From Sphingomonadales bacterium (GTDB lineage: Bacteria; Pseudomonadota; Alphaproteobacteria; Sphingomonadales; Sphingomonadaceae), in assembly GCA_028869175.1 (NCBI GenBank), contig JAGWTB010000017.1, forward strand, positions 1 to 35,577: DNA of 35,577 nucleotides, given 5' to 3'. The translations under genes and the position numbers were made by a program. Numbering within the stretch: the stretch's first letter is position 1; each line of letters opens with the position of its first letter. This document shows positions 24,390 to 35,577 of the stretch, piece by piece. Under the pieces are notes generated by a model that was given only the letters and a program-made list of their open reading frames with translations, did not search any database and was not told the origin of the DNA.

Positions 24390-24737
24390 ATGCGTCTCGC
24401 CACCACCATTGCCGCGCTTGCCGCGCTGGCGGTATCCACCCCCGCGCTCGCCGGAACCACGATCACCGCATCAGGCCGCCACAATCGCGGCAACGCTGAG
24501 CAAAGTGCCGAACTGTTTGGCCGCTCGGTCACTCTGGCGTCCACCTGCACCGTCGCGCAGGTGACCGGGCAGGACAACGCCGGTTTCTGGATCGAAGGTG
24601 ATCGCAACCTGAAGTTTCCCGATCCGGCCAAGGCCGTCGGCACGGCGCTGCCCGCCGGGCGCTACTGGGTCTATCCCGAACTCAAGAAGGAAGCGACGAC
24701 CGCAACCGTTTCGGTGACTTTCGCCTGCGACACCTGA
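24390..24737 (+). CDS. Small exported beta-rich protein of unknown function
   Basis: This 115-residue protein has a clear Sec signal (RLATTIAALAALAVSTPALA) and a short mature domain with two cysteines (STCTVAQV and FACDT), which could pair. Strands such as SVTLASTCTVAQVTG, AGRYWVYPEL and TATVSVTFAC suggest a small beta-sandwich in the periplasm or on the surface. I do not recognise the family. The ribosome site AGGAGGGAAACC is strong, so it is probably well translated. A direct repeat ACATTTGC occurs twice in the gap upstream. Confidence 0.78.
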   Translation: MRLATTIAALAALAVSTPALAGTTITASGRHNRGNAEQSAELFGRSVTLASTCTVAQVTGQDNAGFWIEGDRNLKFPDPAKAVGTALPAGRYWVYPELKKEATTATVSVTFACDT

Positions 24738-24775
24738 CAGGACTTCGTTAAGCCGGCTTCGCTATCCTGCACGGC

Positions 24776-25315
24776 ATGTCCAGCCATGAGACGCCGCAGG
24801 AAGCCCTTGCCGCCAGCCTTGCCATGGCCGGCGGCGTGCGCGGCTTGGCGCGCAGTTTCCTGATGCTGATGGCCACCGGCTTCGCGCTGTTCATGCCCTT
24901 TGCCGCCACTTACGAGCTCTACCGGGTGCACGAAGTCGCGCGGTGGCAGCAAGTATCCGCCCGGCTCGACCAGGTGGCACTGGAGCAATCCGCTTTCCGC
25001 AAGGGCGTTTCGACCTGGCGTTTTCATCTGACCGACCGCGAAACCGGCAGACGCTATGATACCGGCGATGTCGAGCCGGGCGACTTGCCCTTTTCGATCC
25101 TCGGCTGGTCGAGCATGGACGGCGTCGCCCGGCGCTATCAGGCGCAGACCGGCGAGACACTTCGCGTGCACCGCTCTCCCGATGGCAGCGAGATCTACCT
25201 GCGACCGGGCGATTCCCGCACCATGACCCTGATCCTTGCGCTCTGCACCGGGTTCTGGGCCTGGGTGGTGGTGTTCCGCAAACGCGTCAGTCCGCTGCTG
25301 CGCGTAGCCGCCTGA
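24776..25315 (+). CDS. DUF3592-like membrane protein
   Basis: This 179-residue protein has one N-terminal membrane segment (SFLMLMATGFALFMPFAAT, about 28-46), an extracytoplasmic region with beta strands (STWRFHLTDRETGRRYDTGD, ARRYQAQTGETLRVHRSPDG), and a C-terminal membrane segment (MTLILALCTGFWAWVVVF, about 150-167). This layout and size are those of DUF3592 proteins, whose function is unknown. The ATG at 24776 has a weak ribosome site. Its 3' end overlaps the convergent PfkB-type kinase gene by 29 bp. Confidence 0.72.
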   Translation: MSSHETPQEALAASLAMAGGVRGLARSFLMLMATGFALFMPFAATYELYRVHEVARWQQVSARLDQVALEQSAFRKGVSTWRFHLTDRETGRRYDTGDVEPGDLPFSILGWSSMDGVARRYQAQTGETLRVHRSPDGSEIYLRPGDSRTMTLILALCTGFWAWVVVFRKRVSPLLRVAA

Positions 25316-26210
25316 CATCCTCCGGGGCGCAGAGGCCGGTGCCCGGCGTCAGCACCGCCGCCGTTCCGGCAGCCATGCCCCAGGCGAAGGCCCCGGCGGC
25401 ATCCTCTCCGGCAAGGAAGCCGTGGACCATGCCGGCAACGAAGCTGTCGCCCGCGCCGGTCGCGCTCTTGACCGATACACAGGCACCGGGCCGGATCACC
25501 ACGCCGCCGGCATGGGCCAGCACCGCGCCTTCGTGGCCAAGCGTGACGGCTACATGCCGGGCCTTGCCCCGGCGGACGAAGTCCATTGCCGCATCGCCGA
25601 TGGCCTGCGGACCGGTCAGCTTGTATCCGATCAGCGCCTCGAACTCGCCCTGGCTTGGTTTGACCAGAAATAGCCCGCCTTCATCCAGCGCGGCGGCCAG
25701 CGCCGGGCCGGACGTGTCGAGCACCAGCCGGGTGTGGTGGCTGCCGGCGCAGCGCGCGAGGCGGGCATAGTAATCCACAGGCGCACCGCGCGGCAGCGAA
25801 CCAGACGCCACCAGCCAGCCGTGATCGAGCCCGGCGCAGAATTCCAGCGCCGCGCCCCATTCGCTCGCCGTCACCAGCGGACCTTCGGGAACGAAGCGGA
25901 ATTCCTTGCCGGTGTCGTGCTCGAAAACCGCCAGGCTCATGCGGGTATCGCCGGCAATGGCGATGCGGTGCCGCTCCAGCCCGCGCTCGTCCAGCAATTC
26001 ATCCAGCAGCGCGCCAGTCGGACCACCCGCCAGATAGGCCACTTCCACCTTGCACCCGAGGCGCGCCAGCACGCGCGCTACGTTGATGCCGCCGCCGCCG
26101 GGATCGTGCCGCTGGGCGCGCGTGCGCACCTTGTGCGTGGGGAAGACCCGGTCGGCCGTACAGGAGCTGTCGATCGTCGGATTGAGGGTAAGCGTGGCAA
26201 CGCGGTCCAT
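25287..26210 (-). CDS. pfkB: PfkB-type phosphofructokinase (1-PFK family hexose kinase)
   Basis: This 307-residue ribokinase-superfamily enzyme has PGGGGINVARVLARLG (about 37-52) and the anion-hole/catalytic motif TGAGDSFVAGM with Asp255. Blocks such as KPSQGEFEALI and GTGLCAPEDVRRL resemble E. coli PfkB (Pfk-II), which phosphorylates fructose 6-phosphate, more than FruK. It should act in the cytoplasm with ATP. The ATG at 26210 is the first good start. Sphingomonads rely largely on the Entner-Doudoroff route, so a side role or a tagatose/fructose 1-phosphate substrate is possible. The 3' end overlaps the DUF3592-like gene on the other strand. Confidence 0.88.
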   Translation of the reverse strand: MDRVATLTLNPTIDSSCTADRVFPTHKVRTRAQRHDPGGGGINVARVLARLGCKVEVAYLAGGPTGALLDELLDERGLERHRIAIAGDTRMSLAVFEHDTGKEFRFVPEGPLVTASEWGAALEFCAGLDHGWLVASGSLPRGAPVDYYARLARCAGSHHTRLVLDTSGPALAAALDEGGLFLVKPSQGEFEALIGYKLTGPQAIGDAAMDFVRRGKARHVAVTLGHEGAVLAHAGGVVIRPGACVSVKSATGAGDSFVAGMVHGFLAGEDAAGAFAWGMAAGTAAVLTPGTGLCAPEDVRRLRAAAD

Positions 26211-26272
26211 GGCGACGCTCCTTGCCACAGCCCGGGGCTTGATGGCCAGACGCTGTCGGCTAGGATGGGGGA

Positions 26273-26611
26273 ATGATGATCCTCCCCCTGTTCGCCGCGC
26301 TTGCGCTTGCTGCCGAACCTGCGCCCGCTGCCGCGCCCCCCATGATTGTCGGGGGGTGGTCGGTGGTTGCCGAACCATCTGGCGATGCCGAAGTGGGCCG
26401 CGCCGCCGCTTTCGCCACCAGCCGGATCAAGCGCCACCACCCCCGCCTCGCGCGCGTCGAACGCGCGGAGCGGCAAGTGGTGGCGGGCACGAATTTTCGC
26501 ATGACCATCGTGTTGACGGACCACACGCGCTGGCAGGTTACGGTGTGGAAGCAGTTGGACGGCACCTACGCCCTGACCGCTTCGGAACGTGTGCGACAGG
26601 CCCGGCCGTGA
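26273..26611 (+). CDS. Exported cystatin-like protein
   Basis: This 112-residue protein has a short signal (MMILPLFAALALAAEP, cut near AAA) and a domain with the cystatin layout: a Gly pair near the start (MIVGGWS, 24-30), a helix (EVGRAAAFATSRIKRHHP), QVVAG at 68-72 matching the Q-x-V-x-G inhibitor loop, and a later Trp (TVWKQLDG, Trp92). Cystatins block papain-type cysteine proteases by inserting these loops. It would act in the periplasm or outside the cell. The ATG at 26273 or 26276 is the start. The stop overlaps the next gene's GTG start. A cystatin fold without inhibition is the alternative. Confidence 0.68.
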   Translation: MMILPLFAALALAAEPAPAAAPPMIVGGWSVVAEPSGDAEVGRAAAFATSRIKRHHPRLARVERAERQVVAGTNFRMTIVLTDHTRWQVTVWKQLDGTYALTASERVRQARP

Positions 26612-27453
26612 TCGCCATGCCCGTGCCGCGCATGAACCGGCTCGGCATCGAAATGCTGACCCTGCTGGGGATGCCGCCGGTGGACTATGTCCGGCTGGCG
26701 GGCGAACTGGGCTGTGCCTCGGTTTCCACCGGGCTGACCGGCCTGCCGTTGGCGATGTTCGGCATTACCGATTTCGCGCCATGGCCGATGTGGTCCCTGA
26801 TCGACGATGCGGCGCTGCGGCGCGACTTCCGGGCAGCACTGACCGATAGCGGCGTGCAGATCGGGCTGGCCGAGGGCTTCCGGGCACGCAGCGATGCCGA
26901 AGCCGCCGCCAGCGCCCCGGCGATGGACCTGTTCGCCGATCTGGGCGCGGGGCGGCTCAATGCGTCCTGCACCGAGGAGGACCGCGCCCGCGCCTTTGAC
27001 CAATTGGGCGAGCTGGCTGAAATGGCCGCCGCGCGGGGCATGACCTTCACCGTCGAATTCGTGCCCGGCAGCCAGATCGGCTCGCTGGGCGATGTGCTGG
27101 AGCTGATCGCGCATATCGGTGAGGGCAAATGCTTCGCCCTGATCGATTCGATGCATTTCTTCCGCTCGGGCGGGACACTGGCGCAGCTTCGCGCGCTCGA
27201 CCCGGCGGTGATCGGCTATGTCCAGCTGTGCGACGCCCCGCACACGGGTGAAGGCCCCTATTTCATGGAGGCCATGTTCGCCCGCCGTGTGCCGGGCACG
27301 GGCGACCTGCCACTGGCCGAATTTGTCGCCGCGCTGCCCGCCGCCGTGCCGATCAGCGTCGAGGTGCCGATCCTGGCCGACTTGCGCGCTGGCCTGCCGC
27401 CGCGCGACCATGCCGCGCGAGTCGTTGCGGCGGCCCGAGCGATTGGCGCATAA
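26608..27453 (+). CDS. Sugar phosphate isomerase/epimerase family TIM-barrel protein
   Basis: This 281-residue cytoplasmic protein has the xylose isomerase-like TIM barrel (AP2Ec fold) with the four metal ligands Glu150 (FTVEFVP), Asp180 (ALIDSMHF), Gln206 (YVQLCDAP) and Glu252 (ISVEVPIL). The family includes hydroxypyruvate isomerase, inosose dehydratase and sugar epimerases; the reaction here is not clear. I chose the GTG at 26608, which overlaps the stop of the cystatin-like gene by 4 bp (GTGA), a sign of translational coupling; an ATG at 26617 is the alternative. It shares the fold, not the function, with the dehydroshikimate dehydratase at 14460. Confidence 0.85.
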   Translation: MIAMPVPRMNRLGIEMLTLLGMPPVDYVRLAGELGCASVSTGLTGLPLAMFGITDFAPWPMWSLIDDAALRRDFRAALTDSGVQIGLAEGFRARSDAEAAASAPAMDLFADLGAGRLNASCTEEDRARAFDQLGELAEMAAARGMTFTVEFVPGSQIGSLGDVLELIAHIGEGKCFALIDSMHFFRSGGTLAQLRALDPAVIGYVQLCDAPHTGEGPYFMEAMFARRVPGTGDLPLAEFVAALPAAVPISVEVPILADLRAGLPPRDHAARVVAAARAIGA

Positions 27454-27550
27454 ATCGGGCGAGCTATTGAATTGATAGAATAAAGTTTTTCCCATTACTG
27501 TTGACTGACAGTTTACCATGCAATGACACGGCGACATCACTCGCCTTTGC

Positions 27551-27579
27551 TTGCCAGCCTTTGCCAATCAGGATAGAAT
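27551..27579 (+). promoter_or_regulatory. Sigma-70-type promoter of the lipoprotein gene
   Basis: TTGCCA (-35, 27551-27556) and TAGAAT (-10, 27574-27579) are separated by exactly 17 bp. The expected start is near 27586, giving a short leader of about 18 nt with GGGGAG before the ATG at 27604. The surrounding gap is AT-rich compared with the rest of the window. Confidence 0.6.
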
Positions 27580-27603
27580 TCGGCAAAGCTGGGGAGAAAC
27601 ACG

Positions 27604-28080
27604 ATGAAGCGGCTTCTTCATGCCGGCGCGCTGGCGCTGGCCGGTGCTTCGCTGTCGCTCGCAGGGTGCGCATCCTCGCTCGAAGTCGGGGCCGAAGCGC
27701 CGCCGCCCGAGCCCGCCCCACCACCTCCTCCACCCCCGCCGCCGCCGCCACCACCGCCGCCCGTGACGGCGGCGATCCAGAAAGAGATGAACGTCGCCGT
27801 GCGCACGCCGGTGGCCAATGGCGGCGCGGCGCAGTTCTATTACCTGCCCGGCTGGCTGCTGACCCAGCAGGGCCCGAACGAGGCAGCGCGGCTGGCAAAG
27901 GTGGAATCGAGCGGCTTCTACGGTCCCTATCCCACCGGGGTGGCCTATGACCTGCTGGTGGGCACCATCTACTATTTCTATCCGCGCTGTGCCGGCCATC
28001 TCAGTGCACCGGGCTTCAAGCCGCTGCGCCTGCTCGGCCCCGACGATCATCAGACGGTGACCATGTCATGCCCACACTGA
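27604..28080 (+). CDS. Lipoprotein with a polyproline segment
   Basis: This 158-residue protein has a lipoprotein signal (KRLLHAGALALAGASLSLAG, lipobox LAGC, Cys22). A proline-rich spacer follows with a run of 15 consecutive prolines (about 38-52), then a globular part of about 105 residues (QFYYLPGWLLTQQG, YGPYPTGVAYDLLVGTIYYFYPRC). The polyproline rod could hold the domain away from the membrane. The Tyr-rich strand GTIYYFYPRCAGHL is distinctive, but I do not recognise the family. The stop lies 13 bp inside the next gene, so the two are coupled. Confidence 0.78.
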   Translation: MKRLLHAGALALAGASLSLAGCASSLEVGAEAPPPEPAPPPPPPPPPPPPPPPVTAAIQKEMNVAVRTPVANGGAAQFYYLPGWLLTQQGPNEAARLAKVESSGFYGPYPTGVAYDLLVGTIYYFYPRCAGHLSAPGFKPLRLLGPDDHQTVTMSCPH

Positions 28081-28706
28081 ACGACCAGATCACCGGAGCC
28101 GAAAAGGTCATCCAGGGGCTTGGCGCGCTGATCGGCGCGGTGCCGCTGATCGCGCTGCTGATGAACCTCGTCACCCTGCCGCCCAGCCTGTCGGACATCG
28201 TCAAGCTGGTCAGTTTCTTCATCACCGCCGTGGTCATCCTTTCGGTGATGATGCTGCGCCGCCAGATCACCCAGATGAAACCGGGCCTGGCCGCCGCGCT
28301 GGTCGGGGCTCTGGTGATTGCCGGAGCCGTTTCGGCAGTAGCCTTCTGGCGGTTTGCCGACGCCCATGTCGTCAGGATCGAGCGCGACGGCACGACCACG
28401 ACCTATGTCGCCCCGCTCGATCCCGAACCGCGCCTGCGCGAGGCTGTCGCAGCCTTCGGCGGTTATCCCGAAGCCATCGTCTCGCCAGTTGGCCCGCAGG
28501 TGGTTCGGCAGATGAAAGCTGGCGAAGGGTCCGCCGTGCTGACCATGTTCATGCTGCTGGTCGCGGCCAACGTGCTGCTGGTCAGTTCGGTGGTTAGTGG
28601 TGCGTGGAAGGTTGCCGGCTCGGTCGGCGCGGCGCGCGGCGCGAAGCCGGGACCAGCCCCGGCCCCTGCCCCGCCGCCGCCTGCGACCAAGAGCCCGCCT
28701 GCCTGA
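28068..28706 (+). CDS. Membrane protein of unknown function, partner of the lipoprotein
   Basis: This 212-residue protein has four hydrophobic segments (about 17-36, 46-62, 72-92 and 158-176: GALIGAVPLIALLMNLVTL, VKLVSFFITAVVILSVMML, PGLAAALVGALVIAGAVSAV, VLTMFMLLVAANVLLVSSVV). A soluble loop of about 65 residues lies between segments 3 and 4 (RIERDGTTTTYVAPLDPEPR), and the C-terminus is Pro/Ala-rich. Its ATG lies within the lipoprotein gene (13-bp overlap). The two products may form an inner-membrane/lipoprotein complex, with proline-rich parts in both. No family is recognised. Confidence 0.75.
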   Translation: MPTLNDQITGAEKVIQGLGALIGAVPLIALLMNLVTLPPSLSDIVKLVSFFITAVVILSVMMLRRQITQMKPGLAAALVGALVIAGAVSAVAFWRFADAHVVRIERDGTTTTYVAPLDPEPRLREAVAAFGGYPEAIVSPVGPQVVRQMKAGEGSAVLTMFMLLVAANVLLVSSVVSGAWKVAGSVGAARGAKPGPAPAPAPPPPATKSPPA

Positions 28707-28732
28707 TCCTTTCGGGAAAGCGCGATCTCGAC

Positions 28733-28852
28733 CCGCCCGAACTGGTGCGCCGCTACGAACGGGCGCACCCCGGTGAGATGATCCATATCGACATCAAGAA
28801 GCTCGGCCGCTTCGACCGTACAGGCCATCGCACTACCGGTGATCGCACCAAG
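28733..28852 (+). pseudogene. Relic of an IS481-type transposase
   Basis: The plus-strand frame reads PPELVRRYERAHPGEMIHID and then IKKLGRFDRTGHRTTGDRT. This is the segment before and around the first catalytic Asp (HIDIKKLGR) of IS481-family transposases. Similarity stops at both ends, and no start, no later DDE residues and no terminal inverted repeats are visible nearby. It is a fragment of about 40 codons left between the membrane-protein gene and guaA. Confidence 0.8.
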
Positions 28853-28881
28853 CAAAGCACGCGGCGTTCGCGATGGAAAAT

Positions 28882-28901
28882 GGCGTATTTTTGGATACGC
28901 C
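28882..28901 (-). terminator. Hairpin downstream of guaA
   Basis: GGCGTAT-N6-ATACGCC is a perfect 7-bp stem 15 bp beyond the guaA stop. On the guaA strand it is followed by ATTTTCC, a weak T-run. It probably ends the guaA transcript. Confidence 0.5.
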
Positions 28902-28915
28902 CGGAGGGCCAAAAA

Positions 28916-30475
<1,560 letters not shown>

Positions 30476-30587
30476 GGCCGGGCACTAGGCAAGCCGCGCG
30501 GCGCTGTCCAGTCCACGCATGACCGGCCCGGCGAGGTTAAGAAAGCGTCATGCTGCAGTTGCAAATTGCGCAAGTGCCCTGAAAACC

Positions 30588-30601
30588 TTTGCACGTGCAA
30601 A
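30588..30601. promoter_or_regulatory. Perfect palindrome TTTGCACGTGCAAA
   Basis: A 14-bp perfect palindrome in the 192-bp gap between guaA and the small peptide gene. The same gap contains TTGCAA (30559), TTGCGCAA (30566-30573), TTGCAACTGC (30621) and TTCGCAAGCAA (30639), all variants of TTGC/GCAA. It is probably a binding site for a helix-turn-helix regulator, with its main effect on the small peptide gene or guaA. Confidence 0.5.
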
Positions 30602-30667
30602 GTCTACCGAAAAACTTATGTTGCAACTGCGAACACTGCTTCGCAAGCAAATGACTGGAGACCTACC

Positions 30668-33434
<2,767 letters not shown>

Positions 33435-33444
33435 CCGCGTTCAT

Positions 33445-34218
33445 TCAGGTGGTGCAAAGCATCGGGAGCGCCGCAATCAGCGCGGAGTAGTGCGATTTGC
33501 CGGGCAGGCGGTGCATGGCCTGAACCCGGGGAAAGGCACCTGCCAGCCACGTTGCCATGGCGACAGGGGCCCAGTTGTCTGCCTCGCCATGCCATAGCGT
33601 TACCGGCGCGGTGAGGCTGGCGATGCGGTCATGCCACGGTTCGACATAGGCACGCATTTCGCGGCGGTAGCCCGCGGTGCCTTGGCCAAACCCGCTGCGC
33701 AGGATGGCGGCAATGCGGTGCATGAATTCGGCATCGCGGGCGAGCACGGCGTCTTCACCCTGCGCACCTGCGAACAGCATCCGCGCCAGCAGCATCGGGG
33801 CCCGCCTGGCCAACACGGCCTGCACGCTCGCCAGCGCAGCAAAACGCCGGGGCGCATCGCGGGCCAGCCGGAACACGGCTCCGCCCGCCATATCGCGCAG
33901 ATCAACCCCGCACGTCAGCGGCGCGGCGGGCGCGATGAGATCGATTGCCTCGACCCGCTGCCCCAAGCGCAGGCCCGTTTCGACCGCCATGCGCGCACCG
34001 AGCGAAAAGGCCGCAATACGGACCGGTCCGGCAGGAAAGGCTGTGACGACCCGCGCCGCAAGATCGTCGCAATAGGTGGCAAAATCGCGTTGCGGGGCAT
34101 CGGCCATGCGATCAGGCGCAAACAGGCGGACACCCGGGCCGGGGAAGCCCGGCACCAGCGCGAGTTCGGCGGCGCTACCGGGAATCCCGTGAAGATAGAC
34201 GAACTGGCGATCAGTCAC
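33445..34218 (-). CDS. Alpha/beta fold hydrolase
   Basis: This 257-residue hydrolase has the oxyanion segment YLHGIPGSAAE (8-18), a nucleophile elbow AAFSLGAR (Ser72, with Ala in place of the usual first Gly) and a terminal histidine in GKSHYSAL (His243); a helical cap lies in the middle. It is cytoplasmic, and the substrate is unknown. I take the GTG at 34218 (GGAG about 10 nt upstream). It lies 32 bp downstream of ppk2 on the same strand, so the two probably share an operon, and it converges on gyrB with a 10-bp gap. Confidence 0.83.
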   Translation of the reverse strand: MTDRQFVYLHGIPGSAAELALVPGFPGPGVRLFAPDRMADAPQRDFATYCDDLAARVVTAFPAGPVRIAAFSLGARMAVETGLRLGQRVEAIDLIAPAAPLTCGVDLRDMAGGAVFRLARDAPRRFAALASVQAVLARRAPMLLARMLFAGAQGEDAVLARDAEFMHRIAAILRSGFGQGTAGYRREMRAYVEPWHDRIASLTAPVTLWHGEADNWAPVAMATWLAGAFPRVQAMHRLPGKSHYSALIAALPMLCTT

Positions 34219-34250
34219 GCCCGCCTGTCTCCACGCTCAGGTCAGTGCGG

Positions 34251-35390
34251 TCAATCGTCCTTGCCGCCACCCCCGCCGAAGGTGTGTTCGCCGCGTTCGT
34301 GAATGATGTTGGCCCGGCCAACGATCAGGTCATCGACCATGCCGATCCGCTTGGCGTCCTTGTCCTTGTAGGGCAGTGAGTGGAGAACATAGCGCATGGC
34401 GTTCAGGCGGGCGCGCTTCTTGTCGTCGCTCTTGACCACGGTCCAGGGGCTGTCCGCCGTATCGGTGGCGAAGAACATGGCTTCCTTGGCGCGGGTATAG
34501 CTGTCCCACTTGTCGAGACTGGCGAGATCGACCGGCGAGAGCTTCCACTGCTTCAGCGGATGGACCTTGCGTTCCTTGAAGCGGCGGCGCTGCTCGGCCT
34601 GGCTGACCGAGAACCAGAACTTGATCAGGTGGATGCCGCTGCGCACCAGGTTGCGTTCGAATTCGGGGGCCTGGCGCAGGAATTCCTTGTATTCGTCCTC
34701 CGAACAGAAGCCCATCACCCGTTCCACCCCGGCGCGGTTGTACCACGAACGATCGAACAGGACGATTTCGCCCTTTGTCGGCAGGTGCTCGACATAGCGC
34801 TGGAAGTACCACTGGCCGCGTTCGACCTCGCTGGGCTTTTCCAGCGCGACCACGCGCGCGCCGCGCGGGTTGAGGTGTTCCATCATCCGCTTGATCGTGC
34901 CGCCCTTGCCTGCCGCGTCACGCCCTTCGAACAGGATCACCACCCGCTGGCCATTTTCCTTGGCCCATTGCTGCAGCTTGAGCAGCTCGGTCTGCAGCAC
35001 GAATTTCTCGCGCTCGTAATCCTTGCGCAGCATCTTGAACTTGTAGGGATAGCCGCCCTTGCGCCAGTCGTCGGCCAGCTCGTCGCTGGTCCGGCGCGGC
35101 TTGCCGGCGGGCTTGGGCAGGCCGAGCGATTCGCGCAGCCGCGCCGCATCATCGGGCGAGGCACCGGCGATAATCGCCTCCACTCCTTCCGCCGATTCCG
35201 CCGAATTGGCGGCGGCAATGTCGCGGATCGCCTCGATCTCGGCTTCCTGCGCGGCGGCGACGCGTTCTTCGGAAAGACCCGTCTCCATCATCGAAGCCGC
35301 AGTGCCCTTCTTCGCCGCCGTGCGGCGTCGCGGGGTGGCGCTGCGGCTGCGGCGCGCTGCGGTTTCGACCTTTCCCGTCATGTCATTCAT
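34251..35390 (-). CDS. ppk2: Polyphosphate kinase 2
   Basis: This PPK2-family kinase of about 379 residues transfers phosphate between polyphosphate and nucleotides. It has Walker A FEGRDAAGKGGTIKR (about 154-168), Walker B VLFDRSWYNRAGVERVMGF (about 210-228) and the lid region around FKERKVHPLKQWKLSP. An N-terminal extension of about 90 residues, basic then acidic (ARRSRSATPRRRTAAKK), precedes the core; class I PPK2 cores are near 300 residues. Start choice is uncertain: the ATG at 35390 has AAGGG 10 nt upstream, the ATG at 35420 has GAGG too close. It is probably the first gene of an operon with the hydrolase. An IS element ends just upstream. Confidence 0.93.
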   Translation of the reverse strand: MNDMTGKVETAARRSRSATPRRRTAAKKGTAASMMETGLSEERVAAAQEAEIEAIRDIAAANSAESAEGVEAIIAGASPDDAARLRESLGLPKPAGKPRRTSDELADDWRKGGYPYKFKMLRKDYEREKFVLQTELLKLQQWAKENGQRVVILFEGRDAAGKGGTIKRMMEHLNPRGARVVALEKPSEVERGQWYFQRYVEHLPTKGEIVLFDRSWYNRAGVERVMGFCSEDEYKEFLRQAPEFERNLVRSGIHLIKFWFSVSQAEQRRRFKERKVHPLKQWKLSPVDLASLDKWDSYTRAKEAMFFATDTADSPWTVVKSDDKKRARLNAMRYVLHSLPYKDKDAKRIGMVDDLIVGRANIIHERGEHTFGGGGGKDD

Positions 35391-35454
35391 GCGTTTCACA
35401 CCCTTTCGCGCGGCACCCATGCCTCGCGCAGCTGCAGGTTAGAGCGACTTGCGA

Positions 35455-35577
35455 TTAATCTGCAACATACCCGGATTCCTTGAGGTAGTTCGAGCATTCA
35501 TCGGGCGAGTAGAGTTCGCAGATTGATCCGACGGCTTGCCAGAGGGCATCGATGGTCCGTGGTTTGGCCTTTCTCAG
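35455..35577 (-). mobile_element. IS630-type transposase, C-terminal end only
   Basis: The last 40 codons on the minus strand read LRKAKPRTIDALWQAVGSIC and then ELYSPDECSNYLKESGYVAD, then stop. This is the C-terminal pattern of IS630-family (Tc1/mariner-like) transposases: RKA-RT-LW-AIG followed by F-P-EC-NY---GY. The rest of the element lies beyond the right edge. A TA dinucleotide with GAGCGACTTGCG at 35440-35455 may mark the end of the element, 20-50 bp before the ppk2 start. Whether the copy is intact cannot be seen. Confidence 0.78.

Noticed and set aside
27722..27770. The CCN-rich tract as a non-coding microsatellite
   Set aside because: It lies in frame in the lipoprotein gene and uses mixed Pro codons (CCA, CCT, CCC, CCG), so it encodes a polyproline rod rather than a simple DNA repeat.

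Overview
The window looks like chromosomal DNA of a sphingomonad, most likely Novosphingobium (Alphaproteobacteria). It is GC-rich and densely coded. It carries a 402-residue D-mannonate dehydratase that, as far as I recall the sequence, closely matches the structurally characterised N. aromaticivorans enzyme. RibD has the divergent zinc motif I associate with sphingomonads. Most genes are complete. The exceptions are an aldehyde dehydrogenase cut by the left edge, an IS630-type transposase cut by the right edge, and one internal transposase relic.

Region 1 (1-5673) is a catabolic-looking island. It holds an aldehyde dehydrogenase, a SnoaL/NTF2-like protein and an MFS transporter on the minus strand, and two SDR oxidoreductases on the plus strand. 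A conserved 15-nt motif lies both in the divergent MFS/SDR promoter region and upstream of the SnoaL-like gene, which suggests one regulator for the set. Two copies of a paired-hairpin repeat sit in intergenic gaps. Region 2 (5711-8886) is an outer-membrane receptor with small exported proteins of unknown function on either side. Region 3 (8957-14438) runs on the plus strand: a small SnoaL-like protein, an alpha/beta hydrolase, a FABP/nitrobindin-like beta-barrel protein, a Tat-exported FAD oxidoreductase with a lipobox, and a Tat-exported GH39 glycosidase.

Region 4 (14460-18580) pairs a two-domain 3-dehydroshikimate dehydratase and an NsrR-like Rrf2 regulator (minus strand) with a divergent hybrid-cluster protein gene, hcp. 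The divergent region holds a near-canonical NsrR-type operator overlapping an FNR-type box. Region 5 (18845-22662) has a small unknown protein, manD with palindromic operator candidates, and a riboflavin operon (ribD-ribE with an upstream membrane-protein gene). Region 6 (22703-28706) is mostly small exported or membrane proteins: a DUF4402 protein, a PhnA-like protein, Cys-rich and beta-rich periplasmic proteins, a DUF3592-like protein, a cystatin-like protein, and a lipoprotein/membrane-protein pair with proline-rich segments. A PfkB-type sugar kinase and a TIM-barrel isomerase lie among them.

Region 7 (28733-35577) begins with an IS481-type transposase relic, followed by the housekeeping genes guaA and gyrB, a 27-residue membrane peptide gene between them, and an operon of ppk2 plus an alpha/beta hydrolase. 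An IS630-type element lies immediately upstream of ppk2.

No CRISPR array, tRNA, rRNA, prophage or known defence system was seen, and no gap longer than 300 bases lacks a gene. The most novel-looking points are the shared catabolic operator, the hcp control region, the manD palindromes, the Tat-exported oxidoreductase/glycosidase pair, the cystatin-like protein and the palindrome-rich region before the 27-residue peptide. I did not find a clearly new multi-gene system.
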